DNA of 64,000 nt. It comes from CAZDAM01 sp964503595. Its GTDB lineage: Bacteria; Muiribacteriota; UBA6191. The stretch lies in the NCBI GenBank assembly GCA_964503595.1, contig CAZDAM010000005.1, positions 1 through 64,000 on the forward strand, read 5' to 3'. Of this stretch, positions 24,576 through 34,159 are shown one piece after another. The position numbers and the translations under genes were made by a program. Position 1 is the first letter of the stretch. Every line of letters starts with the position of its first letter. Below the pieces are notes generated by a model. That model saw only the letters and a list, made by a program, of their open reading frames with translations. It was not told the DNA's origin and made no database searches.

Positions 24576-26018
24576 ATGGATCGCGGACACTGGGGATCCC
24601 GGATGGCCTTTGTCCTGGCCGCTGCGGGTTCTGCAATCGGACTGGGCAATATCTGGAAATTCCCCTATATCACCTATGAAAATGGTGGCGGCAAATTTGT
24701 CGTCCTGTATCTGGTCTGTATCCTCCTGGTCGGCCTCCCTGTGCTGGTTGCGGAAATGCTTCTGGGACGACACACCGAAAAGAGTCCTGTTGCAGCTGTA
24801 GAGGCTATTTCCGGGGAAAACTCCCCCTGGAAACTGATGGGTTTTTTGGGAGTCTCCGCTTCCTTTGTTGTCATGTCCTTCTACGGAGTCGTTGCCGGCT
24901 GGATTCTGGTCTATGTCGTTCTCAGTCTTACCGGAGCCCTGGCCGGACTGACCGCCGAGCAGTTTTCCGCTCAGTTCGGAGCCCTGTATGCCTCACCCTG
25001 GCTGAATGTCGGTGGTTCCACTCTTTTTCTTCTGATGAGTGTGGCTGTGGTTCTGGGGGGCGTCAAAGGCGGCCTGGAGAAGGTCTGTAATATCCTTATG
25101 CCCGCTCTCATAGGCCTTCTGGTACTTCTCTGCATCAATTCCGTCGGAGCCCCCAATGAGGGCTTTTCCAAGGCGATCCAGTTTCTGTTCTCCTTTGACA
25201 AACCTCTTGAAGGCCACGCCATTCTGGAAGCTCTGGGCCATGCCTTCTTCACCCTTTCTCTTGGTATGGGCGCCATGCTCACCTACGGCTCCTATCTTGA
25301 TAAAAGAGCGGATATTGTCAAAGCTGCCCTCTGGGTTGCTGCTCTGGATACCATCATCGCCCTGATGGCCTGTATCATCATTTTCTCAACCCTGATGGCC
25401 TATGATATGGAAGTCGGACAAAGCGTCGGACTGGTTTTCAACTCCCTTCCTCTGGCTTTCTCCAAAAGTGCGGCGATCGGGAAATATCTGGTCGCCATCT
25501 TCTTCATTCTGCTTTTCATGGCTGCCTGGACCTCGGGAATTTCCCTTCTGGAGGTGCCCACTGCCTATCTGATTGATAAAGGCATGGAAAGAAAGACCGC
25601 CACCCTGACCATGGCCGGGCTGATCTGGATTGTTTCGATTCCCTGTGCCCTCTCCGGGTCTCCAGAATGGAAAGCTGTCTTTAAAAATTTCGACTTCTTT
25701 GATTCCATGGACCGGTTCTCCAGCCAGTACATGCTACCGATCGGAGGGCTGGCCATTGCCATTTATGTGGGCTACATCATTTCCAAAAAAGCCCGTGAAG
25801 AGGAATTTTTCAGCGGCCTCGAAGTTCCTCCCATTGTTTACCGGGGCTGGATGCTTCTTTTGCGCTTCGTAGCCCCGCTGATTGTAGTCATTATCCTGCT
25901 GAACAAGGTAGGCTTCATTACAGATGAGCAGTTCAATAAATCCTTCGAAAGACTTTTTGGTCATACCGAAGAAGTTCAGCATGAACCCATGCGGTCACTG
26001 CCGGTGAAAAAGCCTTAA
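24576..26018 (+). CDS. Sodium:neurotransmitter-symporter (NSS/SNF) family transporter
   Basis: NSS proteins import amino acids or related solutes with sodium (LeuT fold). The 480-residue protein has about 12 hydrophobic segments. TM1 carries the sodium-site motif AAAGSAIGLGNIWKFPY and TM6 the unwound SLGMGAMLTYGSY region; both are characteristic. ATG 24576 follows AAGGAG after 5 nt; the frame remains open to 24495. The substrate cannot be predicted. The next gene, an SLH-type barrel, begins 6 nt after the stop, which may link uptake across both membranes. Confidence 0.9.
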   Translation: MDRGHWGSRMAFVLAAAGSAIGLGNIWKFPYITYENGGGKFVVLYLVCILLVGLPVLVAEMLLGRHTEKSPVAAVEAISGENSPWKLMGFLGVSASFVVMSFYGVVAGWILVYVVLSLTGALAGLTAEQFSAQFGALYASPWLNVGGSTLFLLMSVAVVLGGVKGGLEKVCNILMPALIGLLVLLCINSVGAPNEGFSKAIQFLFSFDKPLEGHAILEALGHAFFTLSLGMGAMLTYGSYLDKRADIVKAALWVAALDTIIALMACIIIFSTLMAYDMEVGQSVGLVFNSLPLAFSKSAAIGKYLVAIFFILLFMAAWTSGISLLEVPTAYLIDKGMERKTATLTMAGLIWIVSIPCALSGSPEWKAVFKNFDFFDSMDRFSSQYMLPIGGLAIAIYVGYIISKKAREEEFFSGLEVPPIVYRGWMLLLRFVAPLIVVIILLNKVGFITDEQFNKSFERLFGHTEEVQHEPMRSLPVKKP

Positions 26019-26024
26019 AAAGAA

Positions 26025-27689
26025 ATGAACACAAAACCATACCTGATTCTGGCGGCCCTGCTTCTTACTGGCCGCCATTTTTCCAGCCCTTTTTCCGAAC
26101 TCAGCCCCAGTCATGAGGCTTATACACTCATCAATGAGGCAGCTGCAGATCTTCTGAAGGGAAAATACCGGGCTGGCATCTTTAGCCCCAATCAAACGGT
26201 AAACCGTTATGATGCGGCCAAAATTGTCCGGGATTTCTGCCGCATGGTCCTCAAAAACCCCTCCGGCATTTCAGAAGACGCCAGAGTTCGTCTGGCAATT
26301 CTGGCCGGAGAGTTTCAAGGAGAAATGGAAATCCAGGGATTTTCCGCTCGGGAACAGGAAGATGTCCTGAAAATGGGACTGGGTGAAAAAGTTCTGGCAA
26401 CTGCTCCCGACTCCACAGCCACTGTTCCTGTCGCAGCCTTTGATACAAAGGAGCCGGTACACTTTTCAGGAGAGCTTCGTACCAGGCCGGAATTCCGTCA
26501 CGTCAACCGCCCCGTCGACGGTCCGGAGAGCTTTGATCAGCAATCTTACCGGATGCGTTTAAGAATCGATCGACACCTGAAGCGGGGGGACTTCTTTGCC
26601 ACCCTTCAACAACACGGCTATTTCGGTGAGCAGGATCTGGATCCCAAGGCCCGTCCAACCGCGACCCAGCCGGATGCGGATCTCGAATTCGTCGAATTTG
26701 GGGTCAAGGTCGATCTTGACCTTGAACGAACCCGCAGTCTGACCGTTGGACGTCAGTTTTTCAAATTTGTTTCCGCTCTGGTTTCAGATTCCCAGTTCAG
26801 CGAAAGAGGGCGTACCTTTGACGGTCTTCTGTATGAGGCAAGAAACGGAAACAGCACCACCAAAGCCTTTGTGACCAATCTCGCCCGGGAAACCTATGGC
26901 ATAACCTCTTCCCTGAATCCGGGAGCTGACCCTGAAGGGCTGTTCTACGGATTTGATTATGCCTTCGATACCTCAATGGGTGGACTCAGACTTTTTGCCT
27001 ACGATCGCACCCAAAAAGAAGATGGAGGCGTCATTGGCCTGAGAGAAGAGCTTCTTAGCTATGGAATTTCGGGTAAGCACGAACTTACCTCGCGGCTTCA
27101 TCTGGGGTGGACCCAGATTTTGCAGGACGGAGATACCCACCTTCTGGGAGCCAGAACCCAGACCAAGTCCGGAGAATTCCAGGAACTGGAATTTGACTAC
27201 CATCTTGGCGACAAATCACTGGCTGAACTCCGTTTTACCCGCTGGTCCGGAGACCCCAACGGGGGAGCAAACCGGAAGAATGAAGCCTTCACCAAGCTCT
27301 ATGGATCGACTCACTCTTTTCTGGGCAAGACTGATTTCATTGATACCACCAATGCCCAGGAATATGTCCTTGGTTACAAAAAAGAGCTCAGACCCGGCTT
27401 GAGAATGGCTTTATCCCATCACTGGATCCGCCTGGACGAACCCGCCCAGGCTCCCGCTCTTAGAAGTGAACTCCCCGCTTACATCCGTTCATCCCTGACC
27501 CATAACCGGGCCAATAAGGAAAAGGATCTGGGACGTGAAATCGATCTGATCTTCAGCTGGAAATGGTCTGACACCATGTCCTTTATTCTGGTCCACGGCT
27601 GGTTTGAATCGGGAGACTATTTTCCGGCAAATGGTATTCAGCCTTTTGATGGAACCTATACCTACCTGACCACAACCTTTCACTTCTAA
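26025..27689 (+). CDS. Outer-membrane barrel with N-terminal SLH domain (OmpM-like porin)
   Basis: The 554-residue protein has a signal peptide and then one S-layer-homology-type domain (about residues 24-70: FSELSPSHEAY, GIFSPNQTVNRYDAAKIV). A 60-residue helical linker follows, then a barrel from about residue 145 starting FSGELRTRPEFRHVN, ending in TTTFHF with terminal Phe. An SLH domain on a barrel is the OmpM/Omp-alpha architecture, in which the domain binds peptidoglycan-linked polymer and ties the outer membrane to the wall. The barrel resembles alginate-export-type porins. No Shine-Dalgarno is clear; it probably relies on coupling to the transporter gene. Confidence 0.78.
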   Translation: MNTKPYLILAALLLTGRHFSSPFSELSPSHEAYTLINEAAADLLKGKYRAGIFSPNQTVNRYDAAKIVRDFCRMVLKNPSGISEDARVRLAILAGEFQGEMEIQGFSAREQEDVLKMGLGEKVLATAPDSTATVPVAAFDTKEPVHFSGELRTRPEFRHVNRPVDGPESFDQQSYRMRLRIDRHLKRGDFFATLQQHGYFGEQDLDPKARPTATQPDADLEFVEFGVKVDLDLERTRSLTVGRQFFKFVSALVSDSQFSERGRTFDGLLYEARNGNSTTKAFVTNLARETYGITSSLNPGADPEGLFYGFDYAFDTSMGGLRLFAYDRTQKEDGGVIGLREELLSYGISGKHELTSRLHLGWTQILQDGDTHLLGARTQTKSGEFQELEFDYHLGDKSLAELRFTRWSGDPNGGANRKNEAFTKLYGSTHSFLGKTDFIDTTNAQEYVLGYKKELRPGLRMALSHHWIRLDEPAQAPALRSELPAYIRSSLTHNRANKEKDLGREIDLIFSWKWSDTMSFILVHGWFESGDYFPANGIQPFDGTYTYLTTTFHF

Positions 27690-27714
27690 GAAGAAACCCC
27701 GGCAGAAGCCGGGG
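27690..27714 (-). terminator. Intrinsic terminator after ugd
   Basis: A perfect 7-bp stem CCCCGGC/GCCGGGG (27697-27703, 27708-27714) closes an AGAA loop. On the minus strand it is followed by TTTCTTC. The same hairpin lies right after the plus-strand SLH barrel stop, so it may act weakly in both directions. Confidence 0.68.
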
Positions 27715-27744
27715 CCAAAAGCTTTTCTGAAAGACTGTCAGAAC

Positions 27745-29121
27745 TCAGTGAAGGCCACCTTCTTTACCAATCTGATAAACCTGGAACCCGATTTTTCTTA
27801 AACTGGCGGCATCCACAATGCTTCGGCCATCAAAGACAAAGGCGGGCTTGCTCATATTTTCAAAAATGCGGGAATAGTCGAGTTCCCGGTACTGGGGCCA
27901 CTCGGTTAAAACGGCAATTGCATGAGCTCCCGCACAGGCCTCATATGCATCTTCCACAAAATGAATGCGGGCATTTTCTTCTGCCGTGAATTCCCGGCGG
28001 GCATTGATTAGAGCCTTGGGATCGGTAATGACCACTTCCGCCTGCTCAGACAGAAGCTGACGGGCAATTGCAATACCCGGAGATTCACGGGTATCGCCGG
28101 TATGAGCCTTGAAGGCAAACCCAAGAAGGACAATTTTCTTCCCGCTTAAGGTATTGAACATGGCCCGGTTCATCTTGAGAACAAACCGGCTCTTCTGCCA
28201 GTCATTCATCTCAACGACCTGTCGCCAGTAGGCCGCGACCTCATGCAGCCCATAGGACTGGGCAATATAGACCAGATTGAGAATATCCTTCTGAAAACAG
28301 CTGCCTCCAAAGCCAACGGAGGCTTTCAGAAACTTGGCACCAATACGTGAATCCATACCAATCGCCCGGGCAACTTCATCGACATCGGCTCCAGTGGCTT
28401 CACAAAGAGCCGAAATGGAATTGATGGAAGAGACTCTTTGGGCCAGAAAGGCATTGGCAACCAGCTTGGAAAGCTCGGAACTCCAGACATTGGTGGTCAG
28501 GATTTTTTCACGGGGAACCCACTGGGCATACAGACTGACCAGCTCTTCACAGGCTTTCAGTCCTTCTTCGGTCTGCTCGCTTCCAACCAGAACCCGATCC
28601 GGGTTGAACAGATCCTCAACCGCTGTTCCTTCTGCCAGAAACTCCGGATTGGAAAGCACCTCAAAATGAAGGCCCCCGGAATTGGCCCTCAAAATCCTCG
28701 CCATAGCTTCCGCTGTACGTACTGGAAGCGTCGATTTTTCCACAACAATCTTGGAAGATTCGGCGACTCGGGCAATCTGGCGGGCTGTTGCTTCCCAGTA
28801 CTGCAGATCAGCTGCTTCTCCAGCTCCAACCCCATAGGTCTTGGTCGGAGTATTCACGGAAACAAAAATAATATCCGCTTCCTTGATGCCCCCTTCCACA
28901 TCCGTGGAAAAGAACAGATTCCGGCCACGAGCTTCACGAACCACTTCATCAAGACCCGGTTCATAAATCGGTAAGGTATCGGAATTCCAGTCCTCGATTC
29001 TCTTGGCATTGATATCGACCACAATGAAACGGGTCTCAGGACATTTCAAAGCCATCACAGCCATTGTCGGGCCACCGACATAACCGGCCCCGATACATAA
29101 AACAGTTTTTCCTGAGCTCAT
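27745..29121 (-). CDS. ugd: UDP-glucose 6-dehydrogenase
   Basis: This NAD enzyme oxidises UDP-glucose to UDP-glucuronate for surface polysaccharides. The 458-residue protein has the N-terminal Rossmann motif GAGYVGGPT, VSVNTPTKTYG, the catalytic cysteine segment GFGGSCFQKD and the C-terminal UDP-binding domain. The length and the segment PIYEPGLDEVV match the 'animal-type' branch, longer than the common bacterial enzymes of about 400 residues. Its start overlaps the fcl stop by 4 nt, so the two sugar-nucleotide genes are coupled. Confidence 0.94.
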   Translation of the reverse strand: MSSGKTVLCIGAGYVGGPTMAVMALKCPETRFIVVDINAKRIEDWNSDTLPIYEPGLDEVVREARGRNLFFSTDVEGGIKEADIIFVSVNTPTKTYGVGAGEAADLQYWEATARQIARVAESSKIVVEKSTLPVRTAEAMARILRANSGGLHFEVLSNPEFLAEGTAVEDLFNPDRVLVGSEQTEEGLKACEELVSLYAQWVPREKILTTNVWSSELSKLVANAFLAQRVSSINSISALCEATGADVDEVARAIGMDSRIGAKFLKASVGFGGSCFQKDILNLVYIAQSYGLHEVAAYWRQVVEMNDWQKSRFVLKMNRAMFNTLSGKKIVLLGFAFKAHTGDTRESPGIAIARQLLSEQAEVVITDPKALINARREFTAEENARIHFVEDAYEACAGAHAIAVLTEWPQYRELDYSRIFENMSKPAFVFDGRSIVDAASLRKIGFQVYQIGKEGGLH

Positions 29122-30083
29122 GCTTCACTCCTTTTGATCATCTGATTCTCTGAAGCCTCGTAGTTCTGAAGAAACCAGGCATAGGTGGATTCAATGCCTT
29201 CCTGAAGGGAGGTTTTAGCCTGAAAGCCGCTTTCTTTAAGGCGGGTGACATCCAGAAGTTTTCGGGGAGTTCCATCCGGACGACTGGAATCCCAGACAAT
29301 TTTCCCGGAATACCCCACAACTTTCTGAATCGTTTCAGCCAGCTCCCGGATCGTAACATCCACTCCGGTGCCAATATTGACAATCTCTTCACTGTCCCAG
29401 TGGTGCATCAGGTGTGTGCAGGCTGATGCCATATCATCCACATGCAAGAACTCCCGCATCGGCTTTCCGCTACCCCACAGGACCACTTCGGGAAGATCAC
29501 GGATTTTGGCCCAGTGAAACTTATGGAGCATGGCCGGAAGTACATGGGAATTTTCCAGATCGAAATTATCCTGGGGGCCATAGAGATTGGTCGGCATACA
29601 GGCAATGAAATTACTGCCATACTGCTGACGATAAGCCTGGCATGCAAGAATTCCGGCAATCTTGGCGATTGCATAAGCGTCATTGCTTGGTTCCAGCGAG
29701 CCATTCAGAAGCTCGGATTCGGAAATCGGCTGCCTTGCCAGACGAGGATAAATGCAGGAGCTTCCCAGGAAAAGCAGCTTTTTCACCTGATTCTGATGGG
29801 CCTCTTCCAGAACATGGGTCTGGATCAGAAGATTCTCACGAATGAACTCGGCTTTTCTGGTCTGATTGGCCCAGATACCACCGACTTTGGCTGCGGCCAG
29901 AAAGACATATTCCGGTTTTTCTTCTGAAAAAAACTTCTGAACCTGGGAAGCTTGAGTCAGATCACAGTCTTTCCGAGTCTTCATAATCAGGTTTTTGTAC
30001 CCACTGTTTTGAAGATTTCTGACAATTGCCGACCCTACAAGACCCCGGTGACCGGCAATAAAGATTCGCGAATTCTTATGCAT
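29118..30083 (-). CDS. fcl: GDP-L-fucose synthase
   Basis: The enzyme epimerises and reduces GDP-4-keto-6-deoxymannose to GDP-L-fucose with NADPH. The 321-residue protein has the Rossmann start GHRGLVGSAI, AAAKVGGIWAN, the SCIYP motif with catalytic Ser and Cys, YAIAKIAG with the Tyr-Lys pair, and TNLYGPQDNF. These are specific to GDP-fucose synthases within the SDR family. GDP-mannose dehydratase, which makes its substrate, is not in the window, but manC (823-1872) is. It overlaps ugd by 4 nt. Confidence 0.95.
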   Translation of the reverse strand: MHKNSRIFIAGHRGLVGSAIVRNLQNSGYKNLIMKTRKDCDLTQASQVQKFFSEEKPEYVFLAAAKVGGIWANQTRKAEFIRENLLIQTHVLEEAHQNQVKKLLFLGSSCIYPRLARQPISESELLNGSLEPSNDAYAIAKIAGILACQAYRQQYGSNFIACMPTNLYGPQDNFDLENSHVLPAMLHKFHWAKIRDLPEVVLWGSGKPMREFLHVDDMASACTHLMHHWDSEEIVNIGTGVDVTIRELAETIQKVVGYSGKIVWDSSRPDGTPRKLLDVTRLKESGFQAKTSLQEGIESTYAWFLQNYEASENQMIKRSEA

Positions 30084-30129
30084 GCAACCACATTAAAAGA
30101 GGCCCATAAGGATTGCAACCGAAACCTTG

Positions 30130-31329
30130 TCAATCCCGGCAGGTTCGCCCAATCCAGGGATTCCCATGCACGAGTTTCAGTGGAACCGTATTGGAGACCA
30201 GACCGGTACCCGGCCCCTGATGAATACTCAGATCCAGGTGGCGGCAGGCCTGCTCTGCCCCCAGCCAGCCGGTATCAAGCTGTACTGTGACCACCCCCGG
30301 ATCCGCACTCAAAATCCGGGTCATGGGTACCTGTACCCTGATCGCCGTATAAGGATCGGTTTCATAAAGCCGGGATAGGCCATTCGTCCAGTCATTCAGG
30401 GTTTCTGCCAGAATATAGGACCCCTTGAGAATATAAACCGCATCCATCTGAGGCCAGGGGGTTATGTTTCCTGTCGGATCGGTCGGTTCTGCGGCCCCCA
30501 CCGGCCTGATCTTATACTGCTTTTTATTGGTCGCAATCAGCCGTGCATTGGCAGTTTCCAGAAGAAGCCGGCTTTCTTTCCCGTCTCCATAACGGGAAGC
30601 ATGCAAAAGGGAATACTGCACATTCCCCAGAGAAGACAGAATCTTCTGCACTCCCGCCCCGGAGTCAATCCGGTAAGGTCCGATTTCCTTCATTCCGTAA
30701 AAGGCCACCTGAACCCAGTTCCCGGGACCAGGACGGGTAATGGCTGAAGCGCTCGCCCCAAATCCATCATAGACAATCTGACCATCCTGAGAAGAGAGCA
30801 TCAGAGAGCGATTGGGGGAAACCCGGTATGACACCCTGGTTCCGTAGGCCGGAAGGTTCGGATTCTGCCAGCTTAATCTGAGAATATGGTTTTCCAGAGT
30901 CATGGAAGGGCTCGAAGGCAAGGTCACGGAGGACAGATCGTAATATCCTCCGGATGGTGGAGACTGAAAACTCTGAATCTCCCCATGCCAGAACCAGCGG
31001 TATCCACTGAAATGCTGGGTATTCCAGATTTCCCCCAGAATCCCGCTGTGACCAAAAGGATCCCTCAGAAGAATCCCCCCTCCCATGGTAGGTTCCCGCT
31101 CAAAGGAGCCAATCAGCCAGTAAGAATTGGACGCCAGAACACCAAGTGTCAGAGGACTCTCAGCATAGGTCCCCGGAGACTTCTGGATTGTGATCGCCGG
31201 AAGATGGCTCTGATAAAGTTCGTGAAATTTCTGTGAATCGGCAGCAGAGGAATGAGCAATCAGTCCATAGGCGCAAGTCTTGAGAAAGCGTCTGAATGAG
31301 GCCGCCAGCGTTTTTCGGTGTATTCCCAT
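30130..31329 (-). CDS. Secreted protein of unknown function
   Basis: With the start at 31329 this is a 399-residue protein whose N-terminus is basic then hydrophobic (HRKTLAASFRRFLKTCAYGLIA) and resembles a signal peptide. The rest is rich in Gly, Ser, Tyr and Trp and predicted mostly beta, suggesting an extracellular or cell-surface domain. I do not recognise a family. The first 70 nt overlap the 3' end of miaA; the frame continues further into miaA, but those residues do not look protein-like. The start is uncertain. Confidence 0.55.
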   Translation of the reverse strand: MGIHRKTLAASFRRFLKTCAYGLIAHSSAADSQKFHELYQSHLPAITIQKSPGTYAESPLTLGVLASNSYWLIGSFEREPTMGGGILLRDPFGHSGILGEIWNTQHFSGYRWFWHGEIQSFQSPPSGGYYDLSSVTLPSSPSMTLENHILRLSWQNPNLPAYGTRVSYRVSPNRSLMLSSQDGQIVYDGFGASASAITRPGPGNWVQVAFYGMKEIGPYRIDSGAGVQKILSSLGNVQYSLLHASRYGDGKESRLLLETANARLIATNKKQYKIRPVGAAEPTDPTGNITPWPQMDAVYILKGSYILAETLNDWTNGLSRLYETDPYTAIRVQVPMTRILSADPGVVTVQLDTGWLGAEQACRHLDLSIHQGPGTGLVSNTVPLKLVHGNPWIGRTCRD

Positions 31330-32171
31330 AAATCCCAAGGTCCTTCCGTACGACACCAGGTCATCTGTCGTTTGGCAAACCTGCGGGTATTCTGGGCCAG
31401 TTTTTCTCTTGCCTCCTGAAGCGATACCTGATTCAGAAGCACGGCTTCCAGATCTCTGATTCCAAGGCAGGAATAGGCCGTCATTCCTGGGCAAAGCCCG
31501 AGAGCAAAAGCCTGACGGACTTCTTCCAGGGCTCCATGTTCCAGCATCTTTTCAACACGCAGGTTGATCCGATCATACAGAATCTCGCGCGGTGGACAGC
31601 AAAGGATTTTCTTCACTTCATACGAAAACCCGTCCAGAGGATGCCATCTTGCATAGGGCCCTTCCTCAAGCTTTTCCAGAGCCCGGAGAATCCTTTTGCC
31701 ATCATTGGGATGAAGCTGCCCGGCCCTTTTGGGATCTTTCTTCTGCAATTCCTCGTACAAAGTAGCCAGCCCTTCCACCTGAAGACGATTCCTCAACTCT
31801 TCCCGCAGTCTGGGGTCATGCTCTTCCGGACTACCACTCAAGCCGTTCAGGAAGATGCGGACATACATCATGGTTCCACCGGTCAGAACGGGAGTCTTCC
31901 CACGCTCCCAAATCTCAAGAATGGCATCACAGGCCATCTGAAACCATTTGCCCACACTGAACTCTTCGGAAAGCTCAAGAACCTCGAAAAGGTGATGAGG
32001 GGCCTGTTCCCTTTCTTCCAAAGAAGGCATGGCAGTAATGATCGGGAGGTTACGATAGACCTGAAAGGCGTCCATGCAGACGATTTCCCCATCGTTTTCA
32101 CGGGCAATCTGGAGGGCACAGGAGGTTTTGCCGGAAGCCGTTGGCCCGGCCACCATGATCAGGGATTTCAC
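31260..32171 (-). CDS. miaA: tRNA dimethylallyltransferase
   Basis: MiaA prenylates adenosine 37 of tRNAs reading UNN codons. The 303-residue protein has the P-loop GPTASGKTSCAL, the DAFQVYRNLPI motif, LTGGTMMYV and a helical tRNA-clamp insertion. The usual (R)RQMTW-type motif is seen as RFAKRQMTWCR near the end. The start overlaps the mutL stop by 4 nt (ATGA), as in many bacteria where mutL-miaA are linked. Confidence 0.94.
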   Translation of the reverse strand: MKSLIMVAGPTASGKTSCALQIARENDGEIVCMDAFQVYRNLPIITAMPSLEEREQAPHHLFEVLELSEEFSVGKWFQMACDAILEIWERGKTPVLTGGTMMYVRIFLNGLSGSPEEHDPRLREELRNRLQVEGLATLYEELQKKDPKRAGQLHPNDGKRILRALEKLEEGPYARWHPLDGFSYEVKKILCCPPREILYDRINLRVEKMLEHGALEEVRQAFALGLCPGMTAYSCLGIRDLEAVLLNQVSLQEAREKLAQNTRRFAKRQMTWCRTEGPWDLWEYTEKRWRPHSDAFSRLAPMD

Positions 32172-34000
32172 TTGCGGGTCCGGTTGAAACGGCGGTAGAG
32201 AGCCGGTAATGGTTCACGCACAATCACAGGACGGCCATGCGGACAGAAGAACGGATTGGCAGTCAGCCCCAGATCCTCAATCAGTCTTTGCATGACCTCC
32301 CGACTCAGGATATCTCCCGCCTTGATGCTTCCCCGACAGGCCATGGAAGCCGCCAGATCGCGAAAATAATCCTCAAGCTGGGAGCCTGTACCATGCCCCT
32401 GCAGGCTCATCAGGATCCGATCCAAAAACTCCTGGTCCAGCTTCCCGGTCACTTGGGGAGGAACTCCGTAGATCCATAGCTCCTCATTCTTATGCTCCAC
32501 CAGAAAGCCCATCTGCTGAAGTCTTTCCCAGGCCTCATCCTCCAGAACAAGATGACGGGCATTGAGCTTCAGAACCACTGAGGACAAAAGTTTCTGGGTC
32601 TGAAGTTTCAGTCCTTTTTTCAATGCTCTGTAAAACTCTTCAAACAGGATTCTTTCCTGGGCAATATGCTGATCCACAATCAGCATTTCCTCACCAAGCT
32701 GTCCCACAATAAAGGTCTTATCCAGCTGCCCCAGAAGCTGAAATCCCTGAAGCCTCTGGATCGGAGTCAACACTTCTTCAGATTCTGTCTTAACCGGGAC
32801 TTCCAGCTTCAGCCCCGGAAGAACCGGTTTTTCCTCACGCACGGGTTCAGGAGCCTTCTTAGGCTCTTCCCGCAAGGGAGTCTGCACATAAGCCGGAGGA
32901 GCCGGAACCGATGGTTTGGGAGGCGGTGGCTCCTCCCATTTTTTGAGCTGACTGGTAAAGCTTCCTGCCGGGGTTTTCCAGCCTGGAACAGGATCGGAGC
33001 GCGTCATGCCCTGACGGATCGTTTTCAGAAGAAACTCTTCCAGAAGTCCCTCGTTCTCAATCCTGACTTCCAGTTTCTGAGGATGGACATTCACATCCAG
33101 CATGCGGGGGGGAATCGTGAGAAAGACCACCCCTGCCGGAAAACGTCTCTTCTCCTGAAATGCCTCATACGCCAGGCGTACAGAACGTACCACCGCCGGA
33201 TGGCGGACAATCCTGCGGTTGATAAAAACCCTGAGCTCTCTGGAGTCAGACCGGCAGTTTTCCGGGCGGGAAAGACTGGCTTCGAATTCAAACTTCAGAA
33301 TCGGATGAACCGCCCTTTGGAAATGAAGAAAGCGGGAAGCCACACTATCGCCAAAGACTCCCGCAAGAGCGGCATGAAATTCCCCTCCCCCTTCTGTGCA
33401 AAAAATCTTTTCCTGATTGTGCACAAGAGTAAAGGAAACATTCGGATGAGCCAGAGCAAAATCTTCCAGAACTTCCTGAATCAGAGCCTTTTCGTAGCGC
33501 TCTCCTTTTAGAAACTTCAGCCGGGCCGGAAGGTTGAAAAACAGCTCCCGCACTTCAATACAGGTGCCCTCCCGCAAAGCTGAAGGTTCTTCCTCAAAGG
33601 AGAGGCCCCCCTCACTGATAACAGCATGGGCTGACTCAGCCCCCTGAAAACGGGATTGAAGTCTCAGCCGGGACACCGCTGCCATGCTGTGAAGAGCCTC
33701 ACCCCGAAAGCCGAAGCTCACCAGGGTCGCAAAATCTTCCAGTCGGGCCAATTTGGAGGTTGCCTGCCGGGTCAGAGCCAGTATCAGTTCCTCTTTGGGG
33801 ATTCCTGATCCATTGTCCGTGACCCGCATCAAGCGCTTGCCACCAGCTTCGATCTCGACCAGAATGCGGGTAGAACCGGCATCCACAGAATTCTCGACCA
33901 GTTCCTTGATGACATTGACTGGCCTTAGAATCACCTCACCTGCCGCGACTTTGGCGGCAAGGTCTGCACTGAGTGGCTGAATTGGGTTTCGGGGTATCAT
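32168..34000 (-). CDS. mutL: DNA mismatch repair protein MutL with endonuclease motif
   Basis: MutL couples MutS mismatch recognition to strand removal. The 610-residue protein has the GHKL ATPase motifs ELVENSVDAG, DNGSGI and GFRGEAL in the first 120 residues. A Pro/Glu/Lys-rich linker (about 350-420) follows. The C-terminal domain has DQHIAQERILFE (a form of DQHA-x2-E-x4-E), ACRGSIK and the CPHGRP metal-site motif. These indicate a nicking MutL, as in organisms without MutH/Dam. A 39-codon ORF lies 39 nt upstream on the same strand; miaA overlaps the stop. Confidence 0.95.
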   Translation of the reverse strand: MIPRNPIQPLSADLAAKVAAGEVILRPVNVIKELVENSVDAGSTRILVEIEAGGKRLMRVTDNGSGIPKEELILALTRQATSKLARLEDFATLVSFGFRGEALHSMAAVSRLRLQSRFQGAESAHAVISEGGLSFEEEPSALREGTCIEVRELFFNLPARLKFLKGERYEKALIQEVLEDFALAHPNVSFTLVHNQEKIFCTEGGGEFHAALAGVFGDSVASRFLHFQRAVHPILKFEFEASLSRPENCRSDSRELRVFINRRIVRHPAVVRSVRLAYEAFQEKRRFPAGVVFLTIPPRMLDVNVHPQKLEVRIENEGLLEEFLLKTIRQGMTRSDPVPGWKTPAGSFTSQLKKWEEPPPPKPSVPAPPAYVQTPLREEPKKAPEPVREEKPVLPGLKLEVPVKTESEEVLTPIQRLQGFQLLGQLDKTFIVGQLGEEMLIVDQHIAQERILFEEFYRALKKGLKLQTQKLLSSVVLKLNARHLVLEDEAWERLQQMGFLVEHKNEELWIYGVPPQVTGKLDQEFLDRILMSLQGHGTGSQLEDYFRDLAASMACRGSIKAGDILSREVMQRLIEDLGLTANPFFCPHGRPVIVREPLPALYRRFNRTRK

Positions 34001-34039
34001 GCGCGCATTCTAGGCTCAAAAAAGCCTGCACGCAAAGCC

Positions 34040-34159
34040 TTACCCTCTAAAAAGACCGAGGCGAAAAACGGAAGCATTCAGGGCTGCCAGTTTCTCTTTT
34101 TCCTGAGGCTGGGCCTCTGTGACAGTCTTTTTCTCGTTTTTGGTTTTAACATTATCCAT
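34040..34159 (-). CDS. Possible 39-residue small protein upstream of mutL
   Basis: An ATG at 34159 preceded by GGGGGAGATGAT opens a 39-codon frame with a Lys/Glu-rich N-terminal two thirds and a C-terminus ASVFRLGLFRG. Codon use looks coding-like and the frame ends 39 nt before mutL on the same strand. I do not recognise a family. The charged start and short hydrophobic/Arg tail resemble a small regulatory or precursor peptide, but that is speculation. It would be missed by most gene callers. Confidence 0.42.
   Translation of the reverse strand: MDNVKTKNEKKTVTEAQPQEKEKLAALNASVFRLGLFRG

Noticed and set aside
34012..34027. Small hairpin AGGCT/AGCCT just upstream of mutL
   Set aside because: Only five pairs with a 6-nt loop and no U-tract in a useful position; too weak to call.
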